The notes under the pieces were generated by a model. It was given only the letters and a program-made list of their open reading frames with translations. It was not told where the DNA came from and ran no database searches. Both the position numbers and the translations under genes were made by a program. DNA of 64,000 bases. It comes from Rhizobium phaseoli. Its GTDB lineage: Bacteria; Pseudomonadota; Alphaproteobacteria; Rhizobiales; Rhizobiaceae. This document shows positions 35,454 to 44,540 of the stretch, one piece after another. Within the stretch, counting starts at the first letter, position 1. The number at the start of each line of letters is the position of its first letter. The stretch covers positions 62,001 to 126,000 of the forward strand of contig NZ_WUFT01000009.1 in assembly GCF_010668805.1 (NCBI RefSeq), given 5' to 3'.

Positions 35454-37259
35454 ATGCTGCCGACCATTCTCGATCTCTCAAGCCTTCGCGCTGCCTATCA
35501 ATCCGGCCTGACGCCGCTCGATGCCATAGAAGAGGTGATCGCCCGCCGCGCCGCGTCGAAAGATCCGGCGATCTTCATCACCCCGGTGCCGGACGAGGAG
35601 CTGCGCGCTGCCGCCCGGGCGCTGATGGCACGCGCGCCTGAGCCAAACAGTCTGCCGCTCTGGGGCGTGCCCTTCGCCGTGAAAGACAATATTGATGCCG
35701 CCGGCCTGCCAACGACCGCCGCCTGCCCGGCCTATGCGTATCGGCCGGAGGCGGACTCGACCGTCGTCGCACGGTTGAAGGCAGCCGGTGCCATCATCAT
35801 CGGCAAGACCAATCTCGACCAGTTCGCAACCGGCCTCAACGGCACGCGCTCGCCCTATGGCGCGCCGCGTTCGGTTTTCGATGCGGCTTATATCTCCGGC
35901 GGTTCGAGTTCCGGATCTGCCGTCACGGTAGCATCCGGCCTCGCCGCCTTCGCGCTCGGTACGGATACGGCGGGCTCCGGCCGCGTGCCGGCGGCCTTCA
36001 ACAATCTGGTCGGCATCAAGCCGACCCCAGGCCTTCTGCCGAACACCGGCGTCGTTCCGGCCTGCAAGAGTGTCGACTGCATTACGATTTTTGCCGCGAC
36101 CGTCGGTGACGGCGTTGCGATCCGCAAGGTCGCCGAAGGCCTCGACGCCGCCGATCCTTTCTCCCGTCGCGCCAAGCCGGCAAACCTGCCGGTGTCGAGG
36201 TTGCGCATCGGCGTCCTCACCGTCGCCGAGCGTGAGTTCTTCGGCGACAAGGAGGTAGAGGCGCTTTACGACCAGGCGATCGAGCGGGCCAGAGTGCTCG
36301 GCGCGACCATCGTGCCTTTCGATTACGCGCCATTCCGCGAGGCCGCCGCTCTCCTTTATGACGGGCCGTGGGTCGCCGAACGTCTGGCGGCGGTCGAGAC
36401 CTTCCTCGCGACGAACGCTGCCGATTTCGACCCGACGGTCAGAGGGATCATCGAGGGTGCCAGGGGCAAGACCGCGGTCGAGGCCTTCAACGGCCGCTAC
36501 CGGCTGGAGGAACTGCGCCGCAAGACCGAAGCCGAATGGGAAAAGGCGGACGTGCTTCTGCTGCCGACCGCACCGACCACCTGCACGGTCGCTGACATGC
36601 TCGCCAATCCTGTGGTGCTGAACGGTCGTCTCGGCCGTTACACCAATTTCGTCAACCTGCTCGATTGCGCGGCGATCGCCGTTCCTGCCGGCTTCGGAAA
36701 AGACGGTTTGCCGGGCGGCGTTACCGTGATCGCGCCTGCTTTCACCGATGATGCGCTGGCGCCGCTGGCCGATGCGCTGCATCGCGCAGCAAGCTCCGGC
36801 ATGGGCATCGACAGGCAGGCTGCCATCCCCGAAGCCAGCCGCGTTGCGGCTGTCGATGACGGCTTCGTCGAGATCGTCGTTGTCGGTGCGCATCTGACCG
36901 GCATGCCGCTCAATCATGAGCTGACCGGCGCCGGCGGGCGGCTGATCAGGACCTGCAACACGACTGGCGAATACCGTCTCTTCGTGCTGCCGGATACGGT
37001 GCCGCCGAAGCCAGGCCTCGTTCGCGAACCCGGCCACACGGGTCGCGGTCTGGAGGTTGAGGTCTGGGCGCTGCCGGCTGATGCTTTCGGCCGTTTCGTC
37101 CAGAAGATCCCGGCACCGCTCGGTATCGGAAAGGTGGCGCTCGACGATGGCACGAGGGTTTCCGGCTTTCTTTGCGAGGCACATGCGGTGAACGGCGCCG
37201 AAGACGTTACCTCGCTTGGCGGCTGGCGAAGCTATATCAGCGCCAAGTTGGCAAGCTGA
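35454..37259 (+). CDS. atzF: Allophanate hydrolase
   Basis: 601 residues: an amidase-signature domain (about 1-450) with Lys in FAVKDNIDAAG and the Ser-cisSer region GGSSSGSAVTVASG, followed by the C-terminal allophanate-hydrolase domain (about 465-600, with GAHLTGMPLNHELTGAGG). It converts allophanate to ammonia and CO2, the last step of the guanidine/urea carboxylase route. ATG 35454 starts two bases after the carboxylase stop. Confidence 0.92.
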   Translation: MLPTILDLSSLRAAYQSGLTPLDAIEEVIARRAASKDPAIFITPVPDEELRAAARALMARAPEPNSLPLWGVPFAVKDNIDAAGLPTTAACPAYAYRPEADSTVVARLKAAGAIIIGKTNLDQFATGLNGTRSPYGAPRSVFDAAYISGGSSSGSAVTVASGLAAFALGTDTAGSGRVPAAFNNLVGIKPTPGLLPNTGVVPACKSVDCITIFAATVGDGVAIRKVAEGLDAADPFSRRAKPANLPVSRLRIGVLTVAEREFFGDKEVEALYDQAIERARVLGATIVPFDYAPFREAAALLYDGPWVAERLAAVETFLATNAADFDPTVRGIIEGARGKTAVEAFNGRYRLEELRRKTEAEWEKADVLLLPTAPTTCTVADMLANPVVLNGRLGRYTNFVNLLDCAAIAVPAGFGKDGLPGGVTVIAPAFTDDALAPLADALHRAASSGMGIDRQAAIPEASRVAAVDDGFVEIVVVGAHLTGMPLNHELTGAGGRLIRTCNTTGEYRLFVLPDTVPPKPGLVREPGHTGRGLEVEVWALPADAFGRFVQKIPAPLGIGKVALDDGTRVSGFLCEAHAVNGAEDVTSLGGWRSYISAKLAS

Positions 37260-37275
37260 GCGTAAGGAGGTAAAA

Positions 37276-37365
37276 ATGGCGACGATGTTCAAGCGGCTGG
37301 GCGCGCTTCTGCTGATGGGGCTGGTTGCGCGAACCAAGGCGATCGGCAGACGGGGCCTGCGCTGA
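37276..37365 (+). CDS. Predicted 29-residue membrane-type small protein
   Basis: An ATG five bases after a perfect Shine-Dalgarno (AAGGAGG at 37263-37269) opens 29 codons ending in TGA. The product has a short hydrophobic core (LGALLLMGLVA, residues 8-18) flanked by basic residues (KR before, RTK...RR after), the look of a small membrane-associated peptide. It starts 16 bases after allophanate hydrolase and ends five bases before the convergent VOC gene. I do not recognise it. It could regulate or stabilise the importer, or be a chance frame. Confidence 0.5.
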   Translation: MATMFKRLGALLLMGLVARTKAIGRRGLR

Positions 37366-37369
37366 CGAC

Positions 37370-37765
37370 TTACCGTTTCTCGGCAAGTTCGATCTGGATA
37401 CCGTCGGGATCGCGCAGGAAGGCAACCTTGTGCAGCACCTCGGCGTTGATTGCCAGGCGCGGCCGCTCCTTGACCTCGACGCCCGCCTTTTCCAGCCGGG
37501 CGAAGGTCTCTTCGACGCTGTCGAACAGGAAGGTCAGGTGACGCAGGCCGGCCGTACCCTCCGGCACATCAACCGCCCTTGCCGCACCACCCGCCGGTGC
37601 ACCGATTTCGAGCATGCCCCCGCCGGCATCGAGAAAGGCGATCTCTCCGCCGTCGGCCATGACCTTGCGCAGACGCAAGCGCAGGCCGAGCAGGCCGCAG
37701 TAGAAATCGATCGTGCGGTCCATGTCGCTGACCGTCATGCCGACATGCTCGAAAGATTTCAGCAT
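37370..37765 (-). CDS. VOC-family (glyoxalase/dioxygenase fold) protein
   Basis: 131 residues with paired beta-alpha-beta-beta-beta modules. The start FEHVGMTVSDMDRTIDFYCGLLGLRLRL and later HLTFLFDSVEETFARLEKAGV and FLRDPDGIQIELAE are typical VOC segments with the metal-binding His and Glu. Could be a lactoylglutathione-lyase-like, epimerase or dioxygenase relative. It lies behind two Gfo/Idh dehydrogenase genes on the same strand and probably shares their transcript and substrate pathway. Confidence 0.85.
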   Translation of the reverse strand: MLKSFEHVGMTVSDMDRTIDFYCGLLGLRLRLRKVMADGGEIAFLDAGGGMLEIGAPAGGAARAVDVPEGTAGLRHLTFLFDSVEETFARLEKAGVEVKERPRLAINAEVLHKVAFLRDPDGIQIELAEKR

Positions 37766-37783
37766 GGAGCGCCCTCCCCCCGG

Positions 37784-38878
37784 TCAGCCGGCAGCCTGGC
37801 GCCGTTCTTCTTCCGGAAGCCAGGATCGATAAAGCGGATGATCGGCGGCGATCGGCATCGGCGTCGGCCGGCCGGTACGCTGCGAGAAATAGGCCGCCGT
37901 CACCAGCTCCAGCGAATTGCGGGCATCCTGCAGCGTCACCGGCGGCTCGCTATCCTCGACGATCGCCTTGTGGAAGAGTTCGAACTGACGGGTGTAACCG
38001 TCCTCGCCAGGCACATAGGCGGCGAGCGCCGCATCGATTTTCGCCTGGTGCTCCTCCGTTCCTGCGGTAAAGACCCAGGGATCGCGGCCCATCGTATAGG
38101 GTTCGAGGATGCTTTCGGCGACGAGATCGCTGAAGCAGAAGCGCAGCCGCGAGATCTCCGTGCGCGAGCCGAGCGTCATCGACAGCGTCGCCAGCGAGCC
38201 GTTCTGCATTTTCACCGAAAGGGCTGCCGTATCCTCGACCTGGATCGGGTTGACCAGCGTCGCGCCATAGGAAAACACTTCGGCGCAGGGACCATGCACA
38301 TAGTTCAGCATGTCATGGGCGTGGATTGCATGACCGAGAAGGCCGCCGCCGAGCTCGGTCGCCCATTTGCCGCGCCACGGCACGGCATAATAATCCGGGC
38401 CGCGCCACCAATGGGTTTCGATCGTCGTCAGGAACGGCTTGCCGGCGAGGCCGCTTTCGATCAGCAACTTCAGCTTCTGCAGGCCGGAGCCGTAGCGATA
38501 CTGGAAGATCGGCATCAGCTTCCTGCCGGGGAAACGCGCCAGGATGCGGCCCATCTCGTCGACCTCGGCGATCGAGCCGAACAGCGGCTTCTCGCAGATC
38601 ACATGCTTGCCGGATTCGATGCCCTTGCGGCAGAGTTCGAAATGCGAGCTCGGCGGCGTCGAAATGTCGATGATATCGAGGTCGTCACGGGCAAACAGCG
38701 AATCCGCGTCCTGTGTATATTCGCGGATGCCATATTCCTCGCACAGCGCCCTGCCGCGTTCCTCGTCGAGCGAGCAGAGCACGGGAACCTCGAAAAGCGC
38801 CTTGTTCCAGCCGAAGCCGGCCAGATGCCGCGCGGCAATGCCTGCGCCGATGACACCGACGCGCAATTTCCTGGTCAT
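37784..38878 (-). CDS. Gfo/Idh/MocA-family dehydrogenase
   Basis: 364 residues. NAD(P)-binding motif GVIGAGIAARHLAGF at the N-terminus, the catalytic CEKPLFGS motif around residue 95, and the C-terminal GGGLLGHAIHAHDMLNY segment with the catalytic His. The family oxidises or reduces sugars and cyclitols such as inositol. GGAGGATATC precedes the ATG. It lies ten bases after the next dehydrogenase gene. Confidence 0.9.
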   Translation of the reverse strand: MTRKLRVGVIGAGIAARHLAGFGWNKALFEVPVLCSLDEERGRALCEEYGIREYTQDADSLFARDDLDIIDISTPPSSHFELCRKGIESGKHVICEKPLFGSIAEVDEMGRILARFPGRKLMPIFQYRYGSGLQKLKLLIESGLAGKPFLTTIETHWWRGPDYYAVPWRGKWATELGGGLLGHAIHAHDMLNYVHGPCAEVFSYGATLVNPIQVEDTAALSVKMQNGSLATLSMTLGSRTEISRLRFCFSDLVAESILEPYTMGRDPWVFTAGTEEHQAKIDAALAAYVPGEDGYTRQFELFHKAIVEDSEPPVTLQDARNSLELVTAAYFSQRTGRPTPMPIAADHPLYRSWLPEEERRQAAG

Positions 38879-38888
38879 GATATCCTCC

Positions 38889-39899
38889 TCAGCGAGCGCC
38901 GATGCGCGCGGCTTTCGTCTGGGCTTCGAGCGAAAGGCGGCAGACTTCGAAAACGTGATCCTGCGTCATCGCCGTCTGCGTTCGGTTGCCGACATCGGCG
39001 GTGAAAGCATCGAAATAGTCGAGCTTTTCATCGCTGCAATCGATGTGGGTCATTTCCTTGCCGTTGACCAGGAACAGGTGATCCTTGCCCGGCCGGCCGG
39101 CAATATCGATATATTTGCGCAGCTCGATGTAACCTTCGGTGCCGAGGATGGTCAGGCGGCCGTCGCCCCAGGTCGGCAACCCCTCCGGGGTGAACCAATC
39201 GACGCGGACATAACCCGCCGCCCTGTCGGAGCGCAGCAGCACCTCGCCAAAATCCTGGAAATCAGGTTTGTCGGGCATGCCGAAATTGCCGATCGAGCTG
39301 GCAATGACCTCGCCTGTGGTCGAGCCGGTGTAGAACAGGAACTGGTCGACCTGATGCGAGGCGATATCGACGATGATGCCGCCGAAGGCTTCGGGATCGA
39401 AGAACCAGTCCGGCCGGGTTGGCAGCTGCAGCCGGTGCGGGCCGACGCCGAGCGTCTGGATCACTTTGCCGATCGCGCCGTCGGCGACGAGTTTGCCGGC
39501 CTTGACGGCGGAGCGCACGCAATGCCGCTCGGAAAAGCAGATCGAGAAGATCTTGCCGGTCTCGGCAACGGTGCGCCTGACCTCCTCAAGCTGGGCGAAG
39601 GTCGTCACCCCGGGCTTGTCGGTCATCACATCCTTGCCCGCTTTCATCGCCCGGACGGCAAGCCCGGCGCGGTCGCGCGGGATCGCGGCAATGCAAATGA
39701 CATCGATCGACGGATCGTCGAACAGCTTTTCCCGGTCAATCTGCGGCGCATCGGGATAGGTCTTCTCGAAGGCCTCGCGCAATGCCGGCACCGAAGTCTG
39801 CGGGCAATAGCCGACGAACTCGCCGCCTGCGGCAAGCAATCCCTTCACGTGATCGAACGTATGCCCATGGTCGATTCCGACGACGGCAAATCTCAACAT
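38889..39899 (-). CDS. Gfo/Idh/MocA-family dehydrogenase
   Basis: 336 residues. The start FAVVGIDHGHTFDHVKGL differs from the usual G-x-G-x-x-G loop, having GIDHGH, a variant found in one Gfo/Idh branch. The catalytic region VMTDKPGVTT and the IDIASHQVDQFLFYTGS segment with its His are present. First gene of the minus-strand trio (two dehydrogenases plus VOC protein), suggesting a sugar/cyclitol conversion pathway whose substrate is unknown. AGGAGG lies 11 bases upstream. Confidence 0.87.
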   Translation of the reverse strand: MLRFAVVGIDHGHTFDHVKGLLAAGGEFVGYCPQTSVPALREAFEKTYPDAPQIDREKLFDDPSIDVICIAAIPRDRAGLAVRAMKAGKDVMTDKPGVTTFAQLEEVRRTVAETGKIFSICFSERHCVRSAVKAGKLVADGAIGKVIQTLGVGPHRLQLPTRPDWFFDPEAFGGIIVDIASHQVDQFLFYTGSTTGEVIASSIGNFGMPDKPDFQDFGEVLLRSDRAAGYVRVDWFTPEGLPTWGDGRLTILGTEGYIELRKYIDIAGRPGKDHLFLVNGKEMTHIDCSDEKLDYFDAFTADVGNRTQTAMTQDHVFEVCRLSLEAQTKAARIGAR

Positions 39900-40265
39900 C
39901 GCTGCAATATCCTCCTGGGATGTTCATCCGGCCCGCCGGGGCCAGCCTCCTCCATGTCTAGGCAAAACAGATAACGAAAGGCGGCGCCTGTCAAGGCGAG
40001 ATAAGGGGTGAAAACGTTCGCGCCGAATATTAAGTATATGAAACAAAACGATGAATTTGTATCTAAATAGTTATTTTCGGGCTTTTGCGGTGGGGATTCC
40101 GGGCCAAACAAGCCGCTTGCGCAGATCGGGCAAAACTCTTTTTCCCTGGCGCATCTTGCCCCGTCCGCATGAATGTGATCGATTTTGGCCGCCGCCGGGT
40201 CGGAGGGCGGCACCACCCCGCAATTCCAAAAGAGTGCTCCCCGCTCGCTGTGACGGAAGATCGCA
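39900..40265. other. Divergent intergenic region, AT-rich
   Basis: About 365 bases between a minus-strand dehydrogenase operon and the plus-strand FAH gene. The stretch around 40010-40080 is clearly more AT-rich than its surroundings and probably carries both promoters. An AACGTT core at about 40013-40018 is reminiscent of LacI-family operators but lacks symmetrical flanks. No gene or convincing structured RNA is seen. Confidence 0.4.
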
Positions 40266-41426
40266 ATGTCTCAACCTTTTTTCGATGCTGCCGCTTCGGC
40301 AGGTCTTTTTGTCGGCCGCATCTGGAATCCCGAGGTTGGCGGGCCGAGTGTCGTGGTGCTTCGAGAGGGCGCGCTGGTCGACATCACGTCGCGCGAATCG
40401 CCGACGCTGAGCGCCCTGCTCGAGAGACAGGATGCCGCCGGCTTTGTCCGCGCTGCAAGCGGCAAGGCGATCGGCTCCCTGGAGGAGATCGCCGCCAACA
40501 GCTCCGGAGCACCGGATGAAGCGCGTCCCTATCTGCTTGCGCCTGTTGACCTGCAGGCAGTCAAAGCCTGTGGCGTCACTTTCGCTCAGTCGATGATCGA
40601 GCGCGTCATCGAAGAAAAGGCCGCCGGCAATCCGGAACGCGCCGCCTCGATCCGTGAGCGCGTCAGCACGCTCATCGGCGGCAGCCTCACCAATCTGAAG
40701 GCTGGTTCGCAGGACGCCGCCAAGGTCAAGCAGGCGCTGATCGACGAGGGCATGTGGTCGCAATATCTCGAGGTCGGCATCGGCCCGGATGCCGAAGTCT
40801 TTACCAAGGCGCCGGTGCTCTCCTCCGTCGGCTGGGGCGCAGATGTCGGCCTGCATCCGATTTCGACCTGGAACAATCCCGAGCCGGAAATCGTGCTCGC
40901 CGTCAACAGCCGCGGCGAAATCAAAGGGGCAACGCTCGGCAACGACGTCAACCTGCGCGACGTCGAGGGGCGCTCGGCACTGCTGCTCGGCAAGGCCAAA
41001 GACAACAACGCCTCCTGCTCGATCGGTCCTTTCATCCGCCTGTTCGATGCCGGTTACGGCCTCGATGATGTGCGCAAGGCCGAACTCGACCTGAAGGTGT
41101 CAGGCAAGGACGGTTTCGTGCTGCGCGGCAAAAGTTCGATGTCGCAGATCAGCCGCGACCCCACCGATCTCGTCAAACAGACACTTGGGCCTCATCATCA
41201 GTATCCGGATGGTTTCATGCTTTTCCTCGGCACACTGTTTGCGCCGACACAGGACCGCGACGCGCCGAAGCAGGGCTTCACCCACAAGATCGGCGATGTC
41301 GTCGAGATTTCCTCAGCCGGCCTGGGCGCGCTCGTCAATACGGTACGCCTCTCCACCGAATGCCCGCCCTGGACCTTCGGCATCTCGGCGCTAATGCGCA
41401 ATCTGGCAAAGCGCGGATTGCTATAA
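40266..41426 (+). CDS. Fumarylacetoacetate hydrolase (FAH) family protein
   Basis: 386 residues. The C-terminal FAH domain (about 90-386) shows the metal ligands in EPEIVLAVNSRG and GATLGNDVNLRD, and the family's ARSALLLGKAKDNNASCSIGPF-like segment (here GRSALLLGKAKDNN). FAH-fold enzymes hydrolyse or dehydrate 2-oxoacid intermediates; this branch is often placed with sugar-acid dehydratases. The upstream divergent sugar dehydrogenases fit that, but the substrate is not determined. Confidence 0.85.
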   Translation: MSQPFFDAAASAGLFVGRIWNPEVGGPSVVVLREGALVDITSRESPTLSALLERQDAAGFVRAASGKAIGSLEEIAANSSGAPDEARPYLLAPVDLQAVKACGVTFAQSMIERVIEEKAAGNPERAASIRERVSTLIGGSLTNLKAGSQDAAKVKQALIDEGMWSQYLEVGIGPDAEVFTKAPVLSSVGWGADVGLHPISTWNNPEPEIVLAVNSRGEIKGATLGNDVNLRDVEGRSALLLGKAKDNNASCSIGPFIRLFDAGYGLDDVRKAELDLKVSGKDGFVLRGKSSMSQISRDPTDLVKQTLGPHHQYPDGFMLFLGTLFAPTQDRDAPKQGFTHKIGDVVEISSAGLGALVNTVRLSTECPPWTFGISALMRNLAKRGLL

Positions 41427-41491
41427 ATTATTGAGCGCACAGCTGTCGCGAAACCGGCTTGGGGTTAGCCGCTCTGATCAATAGGTTTCTT

Positions 41492-42247
41492 ATGACAAAT
41501 AGCTCATTACAAGCCGGTAAACGCTCAGATGAAGAAAAAATGCGGCTTTGTGCTGCTAACAATGCCGACTTGTACCAGACAATATTCCGTGCCCATGGAT
41601 TGCCTGATCAGCGAACCAGTGCGTTTTGGTCAAGCGATGCAATTGCACCTCCATACTATTCCAACATGACGACACTCGACAGGGATGCAACACAGGAGCA
41701 GCTGATTGAAATCGATCGGCTGACAGATCGGCTAGGACGGCGACCTGGTATCAAAGACGGCTTTTCCAAGCTAGATCTCAATAACAACGGGTTCCGGTTG
41801 TTGTTTTCCGCATCATGGATTTGGGCTGAACCTCATAAAAGTTCATCGAGCGCGCCTCAAGGTTGGGTGCGCGTTCGCGAGGCGGCGGCGCTGGATCGCT
41901 GGGAGCGCTCCTGGAAAGAGTCTGGTAGCCCGACCGATGCCAACGTCTTCACACCGGCCCTTCTTTCCGATCCCGACATGCACATCTACGGTCGATTGGC
42001 CGGCGACCGCTTTGATGCGGGATGCGTCGCAAATCGATCGCCGCAGGTTGTCGGCGTCTCCAATATTTTTAGGTTGGCTGGTACGCCGCAAGCCTCCCGC
42101 GATGCAATTTCATTGGCCACTGTCGCCTTTTCAGCCGATTTGCCCCTTGTCGGATATGATCGCGGTGAAGCGCTAGCCGAAATGAAAAAGCTGGGTTTCA
42201 AGTCCGTCGGCCAATTGCGGATCTGGCTATCTGATGAGGGCGCATAA
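41492..42247 (+). CDS. Hypothetical protein, possibly GNAT-like
   Basis: 251 residues, not recognised with confidence. No signal peptide or membrane segment. The C-terminal part (PLVGYDRGEALAEMKKLGF then VGQLRIWL) resembles the last strands of GNAT acetyltransferases, where an acyl-CoA loop precedes GF-x-x-x-G. The middle contains SWIWAEP and a Ser-rich turn. Base composition is visibly less GC-rich than its neighbours and codon use includes more A/T-ending codons, suggesting later acquisition. ATG 41492 is chosen; an earlier in-frame start at 41459 has no clear ribosome site. Confidence 0.6.
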   Translation: MTNSSLQAGKRSDEEKMRLCAANNADLYQTIFRAHGLPDQRTSAFWSSDAIAPPYYSNMTTLDRDATQEQLIEIDRLTDRLGRRPGIKDGFSKLDLNNNGFRLLFSASWIWAEPHKSSSSAPQGWVRVREAAALDRWERSWKESGSPTDANVFTPALLSDPDMHIYGRLAGDRFDAGCVANRSPQVVGVSNIFRLAGTPQASRDAISLATVAFSADLPLVGYDRGEALAEMKKLGFKSVGQLRIWLSDEGA

Positions 42248-42306
42248 ACGCTCTCCCCTTTGTTCTCCATTAGGGTTGTTTAGCGGGAAAACAACGCTAC
42301 GCCCTC

Positions 42307-44445
42307 TTACTGATTCCGGCGCGTGCCTTGCAGCAAGTCGAGAACGGAGTGTGCCGCTTCGAGGACGTTGGTGCCCGGACCGAAGACGGCCGCAACGCCG
42401 TGTTCGTGCAGGAATTCATAATCCTGCCGGGGGATGACGCCGCCGCAAACGACGATGATATCGTCACCGCCCTCCGCTCTCAGCCTGTTGATCAGCTGCG
42501 GCAGCAGCGTCCTGTGCCCGGCCGCTAACGACGAGACGCCGACGACATTGACCTTTTCGCCGAGCGCCATCTCGACGGCCTCGTCAGGTGTTTGGAACAG
42601 CGGACCGGCGAGCACGTCGAAACCGATATCGCCGAAAGCTGAGGCTATCACCTTGGCGCCCCGGTCATGCCCGTCCTGGCCGAGCTTGGCGACCATGATC
42701 TTCGGCCGGTGTCCCATCGCTTCCGTCACCTCCGTCATGCGGGCCTTCAGCACGGCGAGTTCCGGCTCGTTGCTATAGGCCTCGCCATAGACGCCGGTGA
42801 TGACCTCCGGCGTGGCGGCATGATCGCCGAAGGCCTCGCGCATCGCATCCGATATCTCACCGACCGTAGCACGGGCTCGCGCCGCTTCGATCGCGGCTTC
42901 GAGCAGGTTGCCGCTGCCGCTGCGCGCGGTCTCCACCAGCCTGGCCAGCGTCTCGCGCACGGCATTGCCATCACGCCGCCGCTTGGTTTCGTCGATACGC
43001 TTGATCTGGGCGGTGCGCACCGCGCTGTTATCGATCTCCAGAATGTCGATCGGCTGTTCGTTGTCGAGCCTGTAACGGTTGACGCCGACGATGACCTCCT
43101 CGCCCTTGTCGACGGCCGCTTGGCGCCGCGCGGCTGCTTCCTCGATCAGACGTTTCGGCAGACCCTCGTTGACGGCCTTGGTCATGCCGCCGAGCGCTTC
43201 GACCTCATCGATCAGCGCCCAGGCCTTGTCGGCGAGCTCCTTTGTCAGGCTCTCGACGTAATAGGAGCCGGCCAGCGGATCGACCACCTTGGTGACGCCG
43301 GTTTCATGCTGCAGGATAAGCTGCGTGTTGCGGGCAATGCGGGCGGAAAATTCGGTCGGCAGCGCGATCGCTTCGTCGAAGGAATTGGTGTGCAACGACT
43401 GCGTGCCGCCGAGCACCGCCGACATCGCCTCGAAGGCGGTGCGAATGATGTTGTTATAGGGGTCCTGTTCCTGCAGCGAAACGCCGGAGGTCTGGCAATG
43501 GGTGCGCAGCATCAGTGAGGACGCCTTCTTCGGCTGGAACTCCTCCATGATCCGGGTCCAGAGCAGCCGGGCGGCGCGAAGCTTGGCCGCCTCCATGAAG
43601 AAGTTCATACCGATGGCGAAAAAGAAGGACAGCCTTCCGGCGAAATCGTCGACACTCAGCCCCTTGGCGATTGCCGCCCTGACATATTCCCGACCGTCGG
43701 CCAGCGTGAAGGCGAGTTCCTGGACGAGCGTCGCGCCAGCCTCCTGCATGTGATAGCCGGAGATCGAGATCGAGTTGAATTTCGGCATCTCCCTTGCCGT
43801 ATATTCGATGATGTCGGCAACGATCCGCATCGAGGGTTCCGGCGGGTAGATATAGGTGTTTCGGACCATGAATTCCTTGAGGATGTCGTTCTGAATGGTG
43901 CCTGACAGATCGGCCTTCGAAACGCCCTGCTCTTCGCCGGCGACGATGAAGGAGGCAAGGATCGGGATGACGGCGCCGTTCATGGTCATCGAGACGGACA
44001 TGTCGGCAAGCGGAATGCCGTCGAACAGGATTTTCATGTCTTCGACACTGTCGATTGCGACGCCGGCCTTGCCGACATCGCCCTCGACGCGCGGATGGTC
44101 GCTGTCGTAACCGCGGTGGGTGGCAAGATCGAAGGCGACGGACAGGCCCTTCTGACCGGCGGCCAGATTCTTCCGGTAAAAAGCGTTCGATGCCTCTGCC
44201 GTCGAGAAGCCGGCATATTGGCGGATCGTCCAGGGCCGGCCGGCATACATCGTCGCGCGCGGGCCGCGGGTGAAGGGCGAAAAGCCGGGAAGCGAGCCAA
44301 GATGATCGGCGCCCTCGAGATCCTCGGCCGTATAGAGCGGCTTGACGGCGATACCCTCCGGCGTCTGCCAGGTCAGGGTTTCTGGCGAGGCGCGCGATTC
44401 CTTCTGCGCAAGCTCCGTCCAATCCGACAGCGTCTTCTTCGTCAT
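42307..44445 (-). CDS. scpA: Methylmalonyl-CoA mutase
   Basis: 712 residues, single-chain form. The N-terminal TIM-barrel has [28 protein letters not shown] and HCQTSGVSL; the C-terminal B12-binding domain carries DGHDRG (lower-ligand histidine near residue 595) and [13 protein letters not shown]. It isomerises (R)-methylmalonyl-CoA and succinyl-CoA with adenosylcobalamin, linking propionate and branched-chain breakdown to the TCA cycle; in rhizobia it is also called bhbA. GGAGG precedes the ATG. No epimerase or MeaB partner is adjacent. Confidence 0.95.
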   Translation of the reverse strand: MTKKTLSDWTELAQKESRASPETLTWQTPEGIAVKPLYTAEDLEGADHLGSLPGFSPFTRGPRATMYAGRPWTIRQYAGFSTAEASNAFYRKNLAAGQKGLSVAFDLATHRGYDSDHPRVEGDVGKAGVAIDSVEDMKILFDGIPLADMSVSMTMNGAVIPILASFIVAGEEQGVSKADLSGTIQNDILKEFMVRNTYIYPPEPSMRIVADIIEYTAREMPKFNSISISGYHMQEAGATLVQELAFTLADGREYVRAAIAKGLSVDDFAGRLSFFFAIGMNFFMEAAKLRAARLLWTRIMEEFQPKKASSLMLRTHCQTSGVSLQEQDPYNNIIRTAFEAMSAVLGGTQSLHTNSFDEAIALPTEFSARIARNTQLILQHETGVTKVVDPLAGSYYVESLTKELADKAWALIDEVEALGGMTKAVNEGLPKRLIEEAAARRQAAVDKGEEVIVGVNRYRLDNEQPIDILEIDNSAVRTAQIKRIDETKRRRDGNAVRETLARLVETARSGSGNLLEAAIEAARARATVGEISDAMREAFGDHAATPEVITGVYGEAYSNEPELAVLKARMTEVTEAMGHRPKIMVAKLGQDGHDRGAKVIASAFGDIGFDVLAGPLFQTPDEAVEMALGEKVNVVGVSSLAAGHRTLLPQLINRLRAEGGDDIIVVCGGVIPRQDYEFLHEHGVAAVFGPGTNVLEAAHSVLDLLQGTRRNQ

Positions 44446-44540
44446 GCGTTTCCTCCGCTTTTCATCGGGACCCTACCATTCCATAGGATCGCCGTGCGAT
44501 ACAAATCCTTGATTTTTATTTCCGGCTGAGGAGCCGTCTC

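Noticed and set aside
35478..37337. Long minus-strand reading frame opposite allophanate hydrolase
   Set aside because: Its translation is His/Arg/Asp-rich with no domain, whereas the plus strand encodes a complete amidase-type enzyme; typical GC-driven antisense frame.
40005..40025. LacI-type operator around AACGTT
   Set aside because: Only the central six bases are symmetrical; flanks do not match.
40147..40160. TGGCGCATCTTGC as a second sigma-54 promoter before the FAH gene
   Set aside because: GG and GC are 10, not 12, bases apart, which sigma-54 does not tolerate.
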